Shown here one piece after another: positions 48,646-58,565 of a stretch of 64,000 nt of DNA. The stretch is taken from positions 3,499,501-3,563,500 of the forward strand of contig NZ_CP084752.1 of NCBI RefSeq assembly GCF_020535545.1. Direction: 5' to 3'. This DNA comes from Roseateles sp. XES5 (lineage in GTDB: Bacteria; Pseudomonadota; Alphaproteobacteria; Rhizobiales; Rhizobiaceae). A program made the translations under genes and the position numbers. Numbering within the stretch: position 1 is the first letter of the stretch; every line of letters begins with the position of its first letter. The notes beneath the pieces were generated by a model. The model was given only the letters and a program-made list of their open reading frames with translations. It was not told where the DNA came from and made no database searches.

Positions 48646-48800
48646 GGGTGTGGTTCAAACCTTGCCTGTGCCTCGGCGAATTCACGCGGTTCGAGGCGGT
48701 TTTCGATACGGTCGAGGCGCCGGTCCACGCGATCCAGGCGCAAACAGATGGGAGGAACGTTCTGCCGGACCGTCACGATCGCTGCGCGCATCATGATCAT
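48642..48800 (-). CDS. Possible small coiled-coil protein between purS and purQ
   Basis: A 52-codon frame beginning [15 protein letters not shown] and containing the heptad-like run [20 protein letters not shown], a credible short coiled coil. Its stop overlaps the purQ start as ATGA, a typical coupling arrangement. Against it: no Shine-Dalgarno sequence is visible before the ATG, the frame is open further upstream without support, and comparable clusters often have purS directly followed by purQ. It may be a real leader protein or chance. Confidence 0.4.
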   Translation of the reverse strand: MIMMRAAIVTVRQNVPPICLRLDRVDRRLDRIENRLEPREFAEAQARFEPHP

Positions 48801-48910
48801 GTCGCTGCGAAGATGGGAAAGTCCGCTATGCCCGTTCGGGCATGGAGGCTTGCCGGCACTTCCAAGAGCAGTTCGCTCGTCACCCCTGCCATTGTCGATC
48901 TCCCCAGCCG

Positions 48911-49153
48911 TCAGGCGAGGGCGATCGTGTAGTTCTCGATTACCGTGTTGGCCAGAAGCTTCTCGCACATGGCCTTGAGGTCGGCTTCCGCCTTGGCGCG
49001 GTCGGCGGTCTGGACTTCGAGGTCGAAGACCTTGCCCTGGCGGACCTGGCCGACGCCGTCGAAACCGAGGCTGCCGAGAGCGCCTTCGATGGCCTTGCCC
49101 TGCGGGTCGAGAACACCGTTCTTGAGCGTAACCGTTACGCGTGCCTTGATCAT
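48911..49153 (-). CDS. purS: Phosphoribosylformylglycinamidine synthase subunit PurS
   Basis: Small structural subunit that links PurL and PurQ in the FGAM synthase complex. The sequence MIKARVTVTLKNGVLDPQGKAI, GFDGVGQVRQGKVFDLEV and the C-terminal CEKLLANTVIENY are typical. At 80 residues it is the expected size. The start at 49153 follows GGAACGGAAAGAC. It lies 28 bases downstream of purC, so both are in one operon. Confidence 0.95.
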   Translation of the reverse strand: MIKARVTVTLKNGVLDPQGKAIEGALGSLGFDGVGQVRQGKVFDLEVQTADRAKAEADLKAMCEKLLANTVIENYTIALA

Positions 49154-49181
49154 GTCTTTCCGTTCCATCCTTGGGAGCGTG

Positions 49182-49946
49182 TTACTTCACCAGAACCGGG
49201 CCGGTGCCGCGCACGGGCTCGTTCTCGTTGATGATGCCGAGACGGCGGGCCACTTCCTGATAGGCTTCCAGAAGCCCGCCGAGATCGCGGCGGAAGCGGT
49301 CCTTGTCCATCTTCTCCTGGGTGGCGATGTCCCAGAGGCGGCAGCTGTCGGGCGAGATCTCGTCGGCGATGATGATGCGCATCATGTCGCCTTCAAAGAG
49401 GCGGCCGCATTCGATCTTGAAATCGACGAGCTGGATGCCGACGCCGAGGAAGAGGCCGGAGAGGAAGTCGTTGACGCGGATGGCAAGCGCCATGATGTCG
49501 TCGAGTTCCTGCGGGCTCGCCCAGCCGAAGGCCGTGATGTGCTCCTCGGAGACCATCGGGTCCTCGAGCGCGTCGGCCTTGAAATAGAATTCGATGATCG
49601 AGCGCGGCAGAACGGTGCCTTCCTCGATGCCGAGGCGCTTCGACAGCGAGCCGGCGGCGACGTTGCGCACGACCACCTCGAGCGGGATGATCTCGACTTC
49701 CTTGATCAGCTGCTCACGCATGTTGAGGCGGCGGATGAAGTGGGTCGGGATGCCCATCTTGTTGAGCTGCGTGAAGAGGTATTCGGAAATGCGGTTGTTC
49801 AGAACGCCCTTTCCGTCGATGACATCGTGCTTCTTCTTGTTGAAGGCGGTGGCGTCGTCCTTGAAGAACTGGATCAGCGTGCCCGGCTCGGGACCCTCAT
49901 AGAGAATCTTGGCCTTGCCTTCGTAGATACGGCGGCGACGGTTCAT
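49182..49946 (-). CDS. purC: SAICAR synthase
   Basis: Phosphoribosylaminoimidazole-succinocarboxamide synthase, joining CAIR and aspartate with ATP. Hallmarks are [33 protein letters not shown] at the N-terminus, [13 protein letters not shown] [19 protein letters not shown], and the nucleotide-binding [10 protein letters not shown] and [14 protein letters not shown] segments. The 254-residue length is usual. The ATG at 49946 was chosen by family start. It heads the purC-purS-purQ operon and is divergent from the ATPase inhibitor gene. Confidence 0.96.
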   Translation of the reverse strand: MNRRRRIYEGKAKILYEGPEPGTLIQFFKDDATAFNKKKHDVIDGKGVLNNRISEYLFTQLNKMGIPTHFIRRLNMREQLIKEVEIIPLEVVVRNVAAGSLSKRLGIEEGTVLPRSIIEFYFKADALEDPMVSEEHITAFGWASPQELDDIMALAIRVNDFLSGLFLGVGIQLVDFKIECGRLFEGDMMRIIIADEISPDSCRLWDIATQEKMDKDRFRRDLGGLLEAYQEVARRLGIINENEPVRGTGPVLVK

Positions 49947-50170
49947 GGATTTTTCTCTTTGTTGGCGCGCTTGGGTCGCGCAGGTGTCATTTGTTTCCGG
50001 CTCCATAAACGAAATGCCGCAGTTTAACAATCGGCGTTCCGCCCGATCCCCCGTTTTCCGGCCTTTGCGTGCCGGAGCAGGCGCTCACGAAAGTTCGCAT
50101 TGCACTTTTCCGTCCGTTTTGATTTATGGGCTCTGAACCCAACGGGAAAGAGAATCTACGGGAGCCATAG

Positions 50171-50491
50171 ATGAGCAGCATGCAGGATCGGGAAAAGGCC
50201 TTCGAGGCCAAGTTCGCTCTGGACGAGGAGCTGCGCTTCAAGGCCGAGGCACGCCGCAACAAGCTGGTGGGCCTGTGGGCCGCCGGCCTGCTCGGCAAGA
50301 CGGGCGATGCAGCGGATGCCTATGCCAAGGACGTCGTCGCCGCCGATTTCGAGGAAGTCGGCCATGAAGACGTCGTGCGCAAGGTCAAGGCCGATTTCGA
50401 CGCTGGCGGCGTTGTCCGCAGCGAAGACGAGATCCGCGTGCAGATGATCGAACTGCTGGCCGTCGCCGTCTCGCAGGTCGAAGCCGGCTGA
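50171..50491 (+). CDS. F-ATPase zeta-type inhibitor (DUF1476)
   Basis: Small soluble protein of the DUF1476 family, shown in Paracoccus and relatives to be the zeta subunit that inhibits ATP hydrolysis by the F1 motor. The sequence REKAFEAKFALDEELRFKAEARRNKLVGLWAAGLLG is the conserved N-terminal inhibitory region, followed by a four-helix bundle with ADFEEVGHEDVVRKV. Its 106 residues match. It is alphaproteobacteria-specific, which supports the assignment of the window. It ends at a strong terminator shared with the convergent c-di-GMP gene. Confidence 0.93.
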   Translation: MSSMQDREKAFEAKFALDEELRFKAEARRNKLVGLWAAGLLGKTGDAADAYAKDVVAADFEEVGHEDVVRKVKADFDAGGVVRSEDEIRVQMIELLAVAVSQVEAG

Positions 50492-50516
50492 TCGACGGCG
50501 CGATAGCGCATTTTCA

Positions 50517-50546
50517 AGGCCGCCCGGTCCTGCCGGGCGGCTTTTT
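50517..50546 (+). terminator. Terminator after the ATPase inhibitor gene
   Basis: Nine-bp perfect stem GCCGCCCGG, loop TCCTG, CCGGGCGGC, then TTTTT. It is an intrinsic terminator for the plus strand and lies six bases from the convergent gene's stop. Confidence 0.85.
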
Positions 50547-50551
50547 CGTTT

Positions 50552-53140
50552 CTACCGGGTGACGGCGCGGCGGATTTCGTTCTGGAGGTCCCGCACGTTG
50601 CCGGCCTGGGCGCGCCATTCCCCACGCTTGACGAAATCGGGAATTGCGGCCGCCGGCATGGGGCGGGCAAGAGCGTAGCCCTGGAGGATATCGCAGCCGA
50701 GGTCGCGCATGATGGCGACGTGCGAGGGCGTTTCCACGCCTTCCGCGACCACCTCGATGTTCAGTGACCGGCCGATTTCCACGATGGTGCCGACGAGCTT
50801 GCGCTGGCCGGGCGAGCGGCTGACGGGCTTGACGAGCTGCCGGTCGATCTTGAGGCGTCGGGGGCTCAGCTTCATCAGGCTGACGATGGAGGCATGGCCG
50901 GTGCCGAAATCGTCGATCTCGATGTCGATGCCGAGCTTGCGCATCTCGGCGAGGTTTTCCAGCACCGTGCGGTCGCAGTCGTCGAGGAAGATGGATTCCA
51001 GCAATTCGAAGGAGAGCGACTGCGGCTTGATGTCCAGCGTGCGCAGGGAGTGGCCGAGGTCCGGGTCGTGCAGGCGCTTGGACGAGACGTTGGCCGAAAT
51101 CTTCCCGATGCCGAGCCCCTGGTCCTGCCAGAGGGCGAAATCGGCGAGGGACTTTTCCAGCACGATCCGGTCGATCATCGCCACGCAATCGAGGTCTTCG
51201 GCGATCTTGAGGAAGGTGTCGGGCGTGAGAATGCCGCGGGTTGGATGATCCCAGCGCGCCAGCGTCTCGACGCCGACGATGTCGAGCGTGCGGGCGCAGA
51301 ACTGCGGCTGGTACCAGGGCAGGAAGCGGCGCTGCTCGATGCCGGAGAGGATGTCGTCGGCGGTCTGCTTGTTGACGATGATCTGCGCCTGGAAATCGCT
51401 GGTGAAGAATTCGTGCCGGCTGCGGCCACGGTTCTTGGCGCGGTAGAGGGCAAGGTCCGCGTTGACGAGCAGTTGCTTGGCGTCGATGGCCGCGCCCGAC
51501 TGGCTGGCGATGCCGACGCTGGCGCCGAAGCGACAGACATGGCCGTTGAAGGTGACGGGCTTGCGCATGGCCTCCACGATGGCTTCGGCCAGCGTGGAAA
51601 GATTGCGCCCGCCGGAGCCTGCGGGAAGGAACACGAATTCGTCGCCGCCGATGCGCGCGACGAAATCGCCGGGCGCCGCCAGCGTGGTCAGCACCTGCGC
51701 GGCATGGACCAGCATCTGGTCGCCGGCAAGATGGCCGAGCGTGTCGTTGATCTCCTTGAAGCGGTCGAGGTCGATATGGAGCACGGCAAGGCGCGTGCCG
51801 GCCTGCTGGGCCGCGTCGGCTTCCTTTTCGATGGTGGCGTCGAGATAGCGCCGGTTCGGCAGGCCCGTCAGGTGATCGTGCAGCGCGGTGTATTCGATGC
51901 GCGCCCGGGCGGCTTCCAGTTCGTCGCTGCGCGCCTCGGCGAGTTCCTTGGCGCGCTTCAGTTCCTCCTGCAGCCGCACGTCGTCCGTCACGTCCCAGTT
52001 CGCGCCGATGAGGCGGGGGGCGCCGGTCGTGTCGACATAATGGGCGGCGCGGCCGCGGATATGGCGGATTTCGCCATCGCCGCGCACGATGCGGAATTCG
52101 TTGGCGAAGTCCTGGCCGCGGAAGATGCCGTCGCTGACCCGCGCCGAGGCCATGCGCCGGTCCGCCGGGTGAAGCGCGCGCTCCCAGGTGCTGGCGTTGG
52201 GCTCTTCCGTCAGGCCGTACATCTCGATCATGCGGTCGTCCCAGCGCACGTCGGTGGTGCGCAGGTTGACGTCGAAGACGCCGATGCGAGAGACGTCGAG
52301 CGCCAGTTCCAGCCGGCGGGAGATCTGTGCAAGCTGCTCTTCGGCTTCCTTGCGTTCGGTGATGTCGGTGTCGGTGCCGGCGATGCGCACCGGCTTGCCG
52401 TCCGCGCCGTATTCCACCACGGCGCCGCGGCTCTCGATCCAGATCCAGCGCCCGTCCTTGTGGCGTTCGCGATAGCTGAAGACGTTGAAGGCGGCTTCGC
52501 CGCTTTCCTGCTTGGCGATCTGCAGCAGCACATGGGCGCGGTCGTCCGGGTGCACCGTCTGGATCCAGCTTTCGAGCGAGGCCTCGATGGGGTCGTTCGG
52601 CTGCAGGCCGCGGATTGCGCGCCACTGGCGGGAGTAGAAGAGGTCGCCATGCGCAAAATCATGGTCCCAGACGCCCTGGCCGGCGGATTCCAGCGCATGG
52701 TTCCAGCGGCTTTCCCGCTCGGCGAGGTCCAGCGCATTGCGCTTGCGCTCGTCGATGTCGATGGTCTGGACGATCAGGGCGGGCGTGTCGTCCTCACCCG
52801 GCAGGGCGGGCGGGGCGATGAAGGAGGCGAGCACCCAGATGTCGTCGCCGTTCGGTCGCTGCAGGCGGATTTCCCACGGCGCCTCTTCCGCCATGGTCGC
52901 GCCGAGGGCGAAGGCGAGGATGGGGCGATCCTTGGGTGAGACGCAGGCCTCGAAAGTCGAAAGCTGCGCGCGCGAGGCGATGCCGAGGGATTTGAGGAAG
53001 GTGGTGTTGGCGTCGGTGATGCGGCCTTCCGCATCGAGGGCGACAAAGCCGAAACCGGAGCGCGCAAACAGGCGGCGATAGAACGGCTCCCGGTCCGCTT
53101 CTCGCACGGCAGTAGAGGTCGAACCGGACGGTTTGGCCAT
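50552..53140 (-). CDS. PAS-GGDEF-EAL c-di-GMP signalling protein
   Basis: Soluble sensor-enzyme with no membrane helices. Three PAS/PAC-like regions fill residues 1-400 (LDAEGRITDANTTFLKSLG, RWIWIESRGAVVEYGADGKPVRIAGTDTDITERKEAEE and a third). The GGDEF domain has TGLPNRRYLDATIEKE and IGGDEF intact. The EAL domain carries VETLARWDHP, so the signature is ETL rather than EAL, with the catalytic glutamate present, plus DDFGTGHASIVSL. Both activities are possible. The start MAKPSGS at 53140 gives 862 residues. It converges with the ATPase inhibitor gene at a shared terminator. Confidence 0.9.
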   Translation of the reverse strand: MAKPSGSTSTAVREADREPFYRRLFARSGFGFVALDAEGRITDANTTFLKSLGIASRAQLSTFEACVSPKDRPILAFALGATMAEEAPWEIRLQRPNGDDIWVLASFIAPPALPGEDDTPALIVQTIDIDERKRNALDLAERESRWNHALESAGQGVWDHDFAHGDLFYSRQWRAIRGLQPNDPIEASLESWIQTVHPDDRAHVLLQIAKQESGEAAFNVFSYRERHKDGRWIWIESRGAVVEYGADGKPVRIAGTDTDITERKEAEEQLAQISRRLELALDVSRIGVFDVNLRTTDVRWDDRMIEMYGLTEEPNASTWERALHPADRRMASARVSDGIFRGQDFANEFRIVRGDGEIRHIRGRAAHYVDTTGAPRLIGANWDVTDDVRLQEELKRAKELAEARSDELEAARARIEYTALHDHLTGLPNRRYLDATIEKEADAAQQAGTRLAVLHIDLDRFKEINDTLGHLAGDQMLVHAAQVLTTLAAPGDFVARIGGDEFVFLPAGSGGRNLSTLAEAIVEAMRKPVTFNGHVCRFGASVGIASQSGAAIDAKQLLVNADLALYRAKNRGRSRHEFFTSDFQAQIIVNKQTADDILSGIEQRRFLPWYQPQFCARTLDIVGVETLARWDHPTRGILTPDTFLKIAEDLDCVAMIDRIVLEKSLADFALWQDQGLGIGKISANVSSKRLHDPDLGHSLRTLDIKPQSLSFELLESIFLDDCDRTVLENLAEMRKLGIDIEIDDFGTGHASIVSLMKLSPRRLKIDRQLVKPVSRSPGQRKLVGTIVEIGRSLNIEVVAEGVETPSHVAIMRDLGCDILQGYALARPMPAAAIPDFVKRGEWRAQAGNVRDLQNEIRRAVTR

Positions 53141-53226
53141 GAAACGCGGCGCCTGCAATGAACACAATCGTCTCAGCGTGCCGGATTTCTATGAAATTCC
53201 TCTTAATGAGGAACCTCAGGCGTCGC

Positions 53227-53787
53227 TCAGTCCGGTGCCTTCAGCTTGCCGAGGAACTGGGCGAAGACCATCGTGCCCTCCGGCCAGGGGCCGTGGCCGG
53301 ATTCGGCATTAATATGTCCGGCTTCGCCGGCGTCCAGCATCAACGCCCCCCAGGCGGCGGCCATGTCGTCCGCATGTTCGTAGGTGCCGAAGGGATCGTT
53401 GCGGCTGGCGACGACGAGGGAGGGGAAGGGCAGCGGATCGCGCGGATAGGGGCCGAAGGTCATCAGATGCTTCGGGCGGATCTCCGGGTTGGCGACATCG
53501 GGCGGCGAAACGAGAAAGGCGCCGGCGACCTTGTTGCCGAGATGCGGCGCGGCATGGATGGCCGCCGCGACGCCCAGCGAATGGGCGACGAGCACCACGG
53601 GCTTGGTCGCGGCCGCGACCTCGTCGATCACGCGCTGCACCCAGTCCTCGCGCACGGGCTTCGTCCATTCCGCCTGCTCCACGCGGCGCGCCGAGGCGAG
53701 CTTGGACTGCCAGCGGGTCTGCCAGTGGTCGGGGCCGGAATTGGTGTAGCCGGGGACGATGAGGATTTCTGCTTCTGACGCTTTCAT
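53227..53787 (-). CDS. RBBP9/YdeN-type alpha/beta hydrolase
   Basis: Small serine hydrolase of the RBBP9/YdeN family. The sequence ILIVPGYTNSGPDHWQTRWQSKL is the family N-terminus, the nucleophile lies in VLVAHSLGVAAAIH (GxSxG variant AHSLG), the acid in VVASRNDPFGTYEHA and the histidine in SGHGPWPEG. Length is 186. The start at 53787 was chosen by family match to MKASEAEILIVPGY. Substrate is unknown; some relatives act on lipids or esters. It lies 87 bases upstream, on the same strand, of the c-di-GMP gene start. Confidence 0.87.
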   Translation of the reverse strand: MKASEAEILIVPGYTNSGPDHWQTRWQSKLASARRVEQAEWTKPVREDWVQRVIDEVAAATKPVVLVAHSLGVAAAIHAAPHLGNKVAGAFLVSPPDVANPEIRPKHLMTFGPYPRDPLPFPSLVVASRNDPFGTYEHADDMAAAWGALMLDAGEAGHINAESGHGPWPEGTMVFAQFLGKLKAPD

Positions 53788-53959
53788 GCGCCGGCATGTG
53801 CGTTCACGAAGTCCTGAAGTCAAGAGGGTGGGACAAATCGGCGCGAAAGGCGTATGATTCCCCGTCTTTCAATGCCTATCCACGGCCCGCCGTGGCGGCG
53901 GACAATCGCCCCCCACACGCGCGCCGTGACGGTTCTGGAACCGGCAAGGAGAAAGCGTC

Positions 53960-54760
53960 ATGGCGACTTTTCATGTGATGGCAGGCCCCGATGACATGGT
54001 GGCCCGCCCGGCGATCCGGCGGATCGGCCTTTCCGACGTGTGGGATGCGCTCGCCCTCGGCTTCGAGGACTTTCGCGCCAAACCGTCCCACTACGTGTTT
54101 CTCAGCCTCATCTACCCGGTCGCGGGCGCCGTGCTCGTCACCTGGAGCTCCGGGGCGAACATGTTGCCGCTGATCTTTCCGCTGATCGCCGGCTTCGCGC
54201 TGCTCGGTCCATTCTTCGCCCTCGGCCTCTACGAGATCAGCCGGCGGCGCGAGCGCGGCATGGATGCGTCCTGGCGGCACGCGCTGGAGGTGCGCCATTC
54301 GCCGGCGCTGCCCTCCATCCTCGCGGTCGGGGCCATGCTGATGGCGCTGTTCGTCGCCTGGCTCGTCTTCGCCCAGACGCTCTATACCAGCCTCTTCGGG
54401 GCGGAGCCGCCGCAGTCGCTGGCGCTTTTCATCGCCGGCATCTTCAGTTCGGAAAACGGTCTGCTGCTGATGCTGGCGGGCAATGCCATCGGCTTCTGCT
54501 TCGCGCTCGTCGTGCTGGCGACGACGGTCGTCGCCTTCCCGATGCTGCTCGACCGGGATGTCGGCGCCGTTGCCGCCATCGAGACATCGCTGCGCGCCAC
54601 GTTGATCAATCCGCTGCCGATCGCCTGCTGGGGCCTCATCGTCGCGGCATTGCTGATCGTCGGCACCATTCCGATCTTCGTCGGCCTTGCCGTGATCATG
54701 CCGATTCTCGGCCATGCAACATGGCATCTCTACCGCAAGCTCGTCGTCGACGCGCGGTGA
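53960..54760 (+). CDS. DUF2189 multi-pass membrane protein
   Basis: Inner-membrane protein of the DUF2189 family, function unknown. The N-terminal motif PAIRRIGLSDVWDALALGFEDFRAKPSHYVFL is characteristic. About six hydrophobic helices follow, for example LPLIFPLIAGFALLGPFFAL, LAVGAMLMALFVAWLVF and LIVAALLIVGTIPIFVGLAV. The length is 266. The ATG at 53960 follows AAGGAGAAAG. It is divergent from the hydrolase gene. Relatives often sit near respiratory or cytochrome genes, but none is here. Confidence 0.85.
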   Translation: MATFHVMAGPDDMVARPAIRRIGLSDVWDALALGFEDFRAKPSHYVFLSLIYPVAGAVLVTWSSGANMLPLIFPLIAGFALLGPFFALGLYEISRRRERGMDASWRHALEVRHSPALPSILAVGAMLMALFVAWLVFAQTLYTSLFGAEPPQSLALFIAGIFSSENGLLLMLAGNAIGFCFALVVLATTVVAFPMLLDRDVGAVAAIETSLRATLINPLPIACWGLIVAALLIVGTIPIFVGLAVIMPILGHATWHLYRKLVVDAR

Positions 54761-54853
54761 TCGGTTCCGCGGGCGGCGCGCGCCGGGAGGAAGGCGCAGG
54801 ACCGCCCGTCAGAGGGGAGCGATGGCGCCACTGGCGCCATCGCCGCCATCCCA

Positions 54854-55090
54854 TTACTTCGCCAGCGGGTAGCACTTGTCGGTGGAGAAGGCGCCGTCCT
54901 TGAAGCTCATCTGGCAGATGATCACCGTGTTGTCCTTCTCGAGGAACACGGCATAGCTTTCGGAAACCGGCGACACGTTGATGATGTCGTAGTCGGCCTT
55001 CAGCAGTTCGACGATGGATTGCGGTGTTTGCGCCTCGGCCGTTCCGGCAAGGGATACGGCGGCAAGAAGGGCGGCAGCAAGGAACCTCAT
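54854..55090 (-). CDS. Small secreted protein of unknown function
   Basis: A 78-residue predicted periplasmic protein: signal peptide about residues 1-21 (MRFLAAALLAAVSLAGTAEA), mature part PQSIVELLKADYDIINVSPVSESYAVFLEKDN with two cysteines (ICQMSF and KCYPL) that could pair. No named family was recognized. The start at 55090 was chosen because the signal begins there. It lies between convergent DUF2189 and, upstream on the same strand, purB. Confidence 0.75.
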   Translation of the reverse strand: MRFLAAALLAAVSLAGTAEAQTPQSIVELLKADYDIINVSPVSESYAVFLEKDNTVIICQMSFKDGAFSTDKCYPLAK

Positions 55091-55202
55091 GTTCGACCTC
55101 CGGCAAGGCGTGCGGCATTGCACGCAAGGCAAAGTCTAGTCGGAGGCGGAGGCCGGCGAAAGGGTTTCGCCGGCCAATTCTGGTATCGATCGAATGTATC
55201 GA

Positions 55203-56510
<1,308 letters not shown>

Positions 56511-56573
56511 CGGCTCCAGGCTTTCTCTCAGAGGTGGGAATTGCCGCCGCTTTAGCAAAGATGGCCGGCAAGC

Positions 56574-57089
56574 TCAACGCATGGACTTGGCAAGCCACAA
56601 ACTGACGCCGGCCAGCACCGGCAGGCCGGCGGGCAGATAGAGGCCAAGACCCATGACGAGAAACTGGTAGGCGGCGCCCGCCGAGGTGAAGAGGAATTGC
56701 AGCAGCCAGATGCGCGTGCCGAAGGGCTGGTGCCATTGCGCGTAGAACAGCCGGTAGTCCATGGCGAAGACGAAGGCCGTGAGCGTCACGGTGCCGAGGC
56801 TGAGCAGGACGAAATGGGCGGCGAAGCGGGTCTCTATGCCGCGACGGCGCGTGAGGAGCCGCGCGGCCGGCAGGGCGCAGAGCCAGGCGAGGACACCGCC
56901 GGTGCAGTAGACGGCGAGGATTTTCTCGAGATGGAAGGATTGCGTGCGGCCTTGCGCCCAGAGCGAGACGAAGGCGCAGGCCGCCATGAGAAGGCCCCAG
57001 CCTGCCGCGCCGCCGAGAAAAAGCGGCAGGGCCGGCAGGATGGGCGCTTGCCTGCCGTCCGGCACCGCGCCGCCCGCAGTCATGCCCAT
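56574..57089 (-). CDS. Membrane protein of unknown function
   Basis: Predicted inner-membrane protein, 171 residues, with four hydrophobic segments (ILPALPLFLGGAAGWGLLMAACAFVSL, ILAVYCTGGVLAWLCALPAA, FVLLSLGTVTLTAFVFAM and FLVMGLGLYLPAGLPVLAGVSL). It begins one base after the stop of the DUF2259 gene, so it is probably co-transcribed with rpe and that gene. No named family or catalytic motif was recognized. A second ATG at 57083 is an alternative start. Confidence 0.7.
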   Translation of the reverse strand: MGMTAGGAVPDGRQAPILPALPLFLGGAAGWGLLMAACAFVSLWAQGRTQSFHLEKILAVYCTGGVLAWLCALPAARLLTRRRGIETRFAAHFVLLSLGTVTLTAFVFAMDYRLFYAQWHQPFGTRIWLLQFLFTSAGAAYQFLVMGLGLYLPAGLPVLAGVSLWLAKSMR

Positions 57090-57090
57090 G

Positions 57091-57822
57091 TCAGGGCCGG
57101 AAGGGCACGGCGATCCAGCGGCCGTCCGCACCCTCGAAGCCGAAGCTGCGCACCAGGACCAGCGCGACATGGACCGGATCGGCACCGAGCGGGTTGAAGG
57201 TCACGGCGCCGGAAATCTGGTAGGAGAGCGGGCAGTTGCGGCTTTCCGGCACGCGCTTGTCCTCATGGAGGAGCGTATCCGCCGCCGCGCCGTCACGCTT
57301 GACGAGCTTCAGGCGAAAGCCCTTGCCGCCCTCGGGCGTGATGTCCCGGCACTTGTCCGAAAGATCCAGCGCGATCTCGTCGAGCGCCAGCGCATAGCTG
57401 CCGCCCGGCACCGGCTCGACGGCGTGCTGGAGATATTCGATGCGCTTGCGGTCCGCGCCGACTTCGCCCATCGGGTTGAAAGCGGCGAGCACACCGGGAT
57501 TGGCGAGCACCTTGTGCTTGTCGAACAGCGCCTTCGCCTTGCCGAAGCTGTCGGCCCGGGCCTTGTCCAGGCCCGCATCCTCGCTGTCGATGCGCACGCG
57601 GATCGGCGTGCCGGCGAGATAGGCGTCCTTTTCCGTGTCGATGAAATAGACGGTGGAATAGGGGAAGCCGGAGCCGTCCTGGACGCCGAATTCCTCGAAG
57701 GCGTAGACCTTGCCGTCCGGCGAGAAGCCGAGGGACTGGAAGGTCGAAAAATCGCCCGCCGAGGCGCCCGCCGTTGCCAGGAAGGACGCCGCAAGGGCGA
57801 TTGCCGCTGTCCGCACGTTCAT
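57091..57822 (-). CDS. DUF2259 secreted protein
   Basis: Predicted periplasmic protein of the DUF2259 family (243 residues), function unknown. A signal peptide spans about residues 1-23 (IALAASFLATAGASAG). The mature part starts FSTFQSLGFSPDGKVYAFEEFGVQDGSGFPYSTVYFIDTEKD, a conserved, WD- or beta-propeller-like start, and contains two cysteines (SDKCRDI, SRNCPLS). Its ATG shares a base with the stop codon of rpe, so translation is coupled. It is followed directly by a membrane protein gene. Confidence 0.85.
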   Translation of the reverse strand: MNVRTAAIALAASFLATAGASAGDFSTFQSLGFSPDGKVYAFEEFGVQDGSGFPYSTVYFIDTEKDAYLAGTPIRVRIDSEDAGLDKARADSFGKAKALFDKHKVLANPGVLAAFNPMGEVGADRKRIEYLQHAVEPVPGGSYALALDEIALDLSDKCRDITPEGGKGFRLKLVKRDGAAADTLLHEDKRVPESRNCPLSYQISGAVTFNPLGADPVHVALVLVRSFGFEGADGRWIAVPFRP

Positions 57823-58499
57823 CAGGCCCGCGCTCCCTCCGCATTGCTGCGCAGAGTGTCGATGGTTTTGCGATAGGCGTCAACATGGCCGCCGCCGAAG
57901 ATGGCCGAGCCCGCGACGAAGACATTCGCGCCGGCCGCTGCCGGCATGGCGATCGTGTCGATGGCGATGCCGCCGTCGACCTCGATCTCGATCGGCCGGT
58001 CGCCGATCATGGACCGCACGCGGCGGATCTTTTCCTGCATGGCCGGAATGAACTTCTGGCCGCCGAAGCCGGGATTGACGGTCATGATGAGGACGAGGTC
58101 GATCTTGTCGAGCAGGTAGTCGAGCACGCTTTCCGAGGTGGCCGGGTTGAGCGACACGCCGGCGCGCTTGCCGAGCGCGCGGATCGCCTGCAGCGAGCGG
58201 TCGAGATGCGGGCCTGCCTCGGCATGCACGGTGATGCCGTCGCAGCCGGCCTTGGCGAAGGCTTCGAGATAGGGATCGGCCGGCGAAATCATCAGGTGGC
58301 AGTCGAAGAAGGCGTCGGTATGCGGGCGCAGCGCCTTGATGACATCAGGGCCATAGGAAATGTTCGGCACGAAATGGCCGTCCATGATGTCGAGGTGGAT
58401 CCAGTCCGCCCCGGCCGCGACGACGTCGCGCACTTCCTGGCCGAGCTTGGAATAGTCCGAGGCGAGGATGGAGGGCGCGATCCGGATGGGATGGGTCAT
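57822..58499 (-). CDS. rpe: Ribulose-phosphate 3-epimerase
   Basis: Interconverts ribulose 5-phosphate and xylulose 5-phosphate in the pentose phosphate pathway. The TIM-barrel motifs are complete: [32 protein letters not shown] (metal and catalytic aspartate), [34 protein letters not shown] and [11 protein letters not shown]. Length is 225. The start at 58499 follows GGAGCCTGAC. It is followed, with a one-base overlap, by a DUF2259 gene. No Calvin-cycle genes are near, so it is likely the housekeeping copy. Confidence 0.96.
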   Translation of the reverse strand: MTHPIRIAPSILASDYSKLGQEVRDVVAAGADWIHLDIMDGHFVPNISYGPDVIKALRPHTDAFFDCHLMISPADPYLEAFAKAGCDGITVHAEAGPHLDRSLQAIRALGKRAGVSLNPATSESVLDYLLDKIDLVLIMTVNPGFGGQKFIPAMQEKIRRVRSMIGDRPIEIEVDGGIAIDTIAMPAAAGANVFVAGSAIFGGGHVDAYRKTIDTLRSNAEGARA

Positions 58500-58565
58500 G
58501 TCAGGCTCCGTGGGAAAAATCTGGCGTGGCCTTACCATTCCCGCAAGGGAGGAACAACGGGCGAT

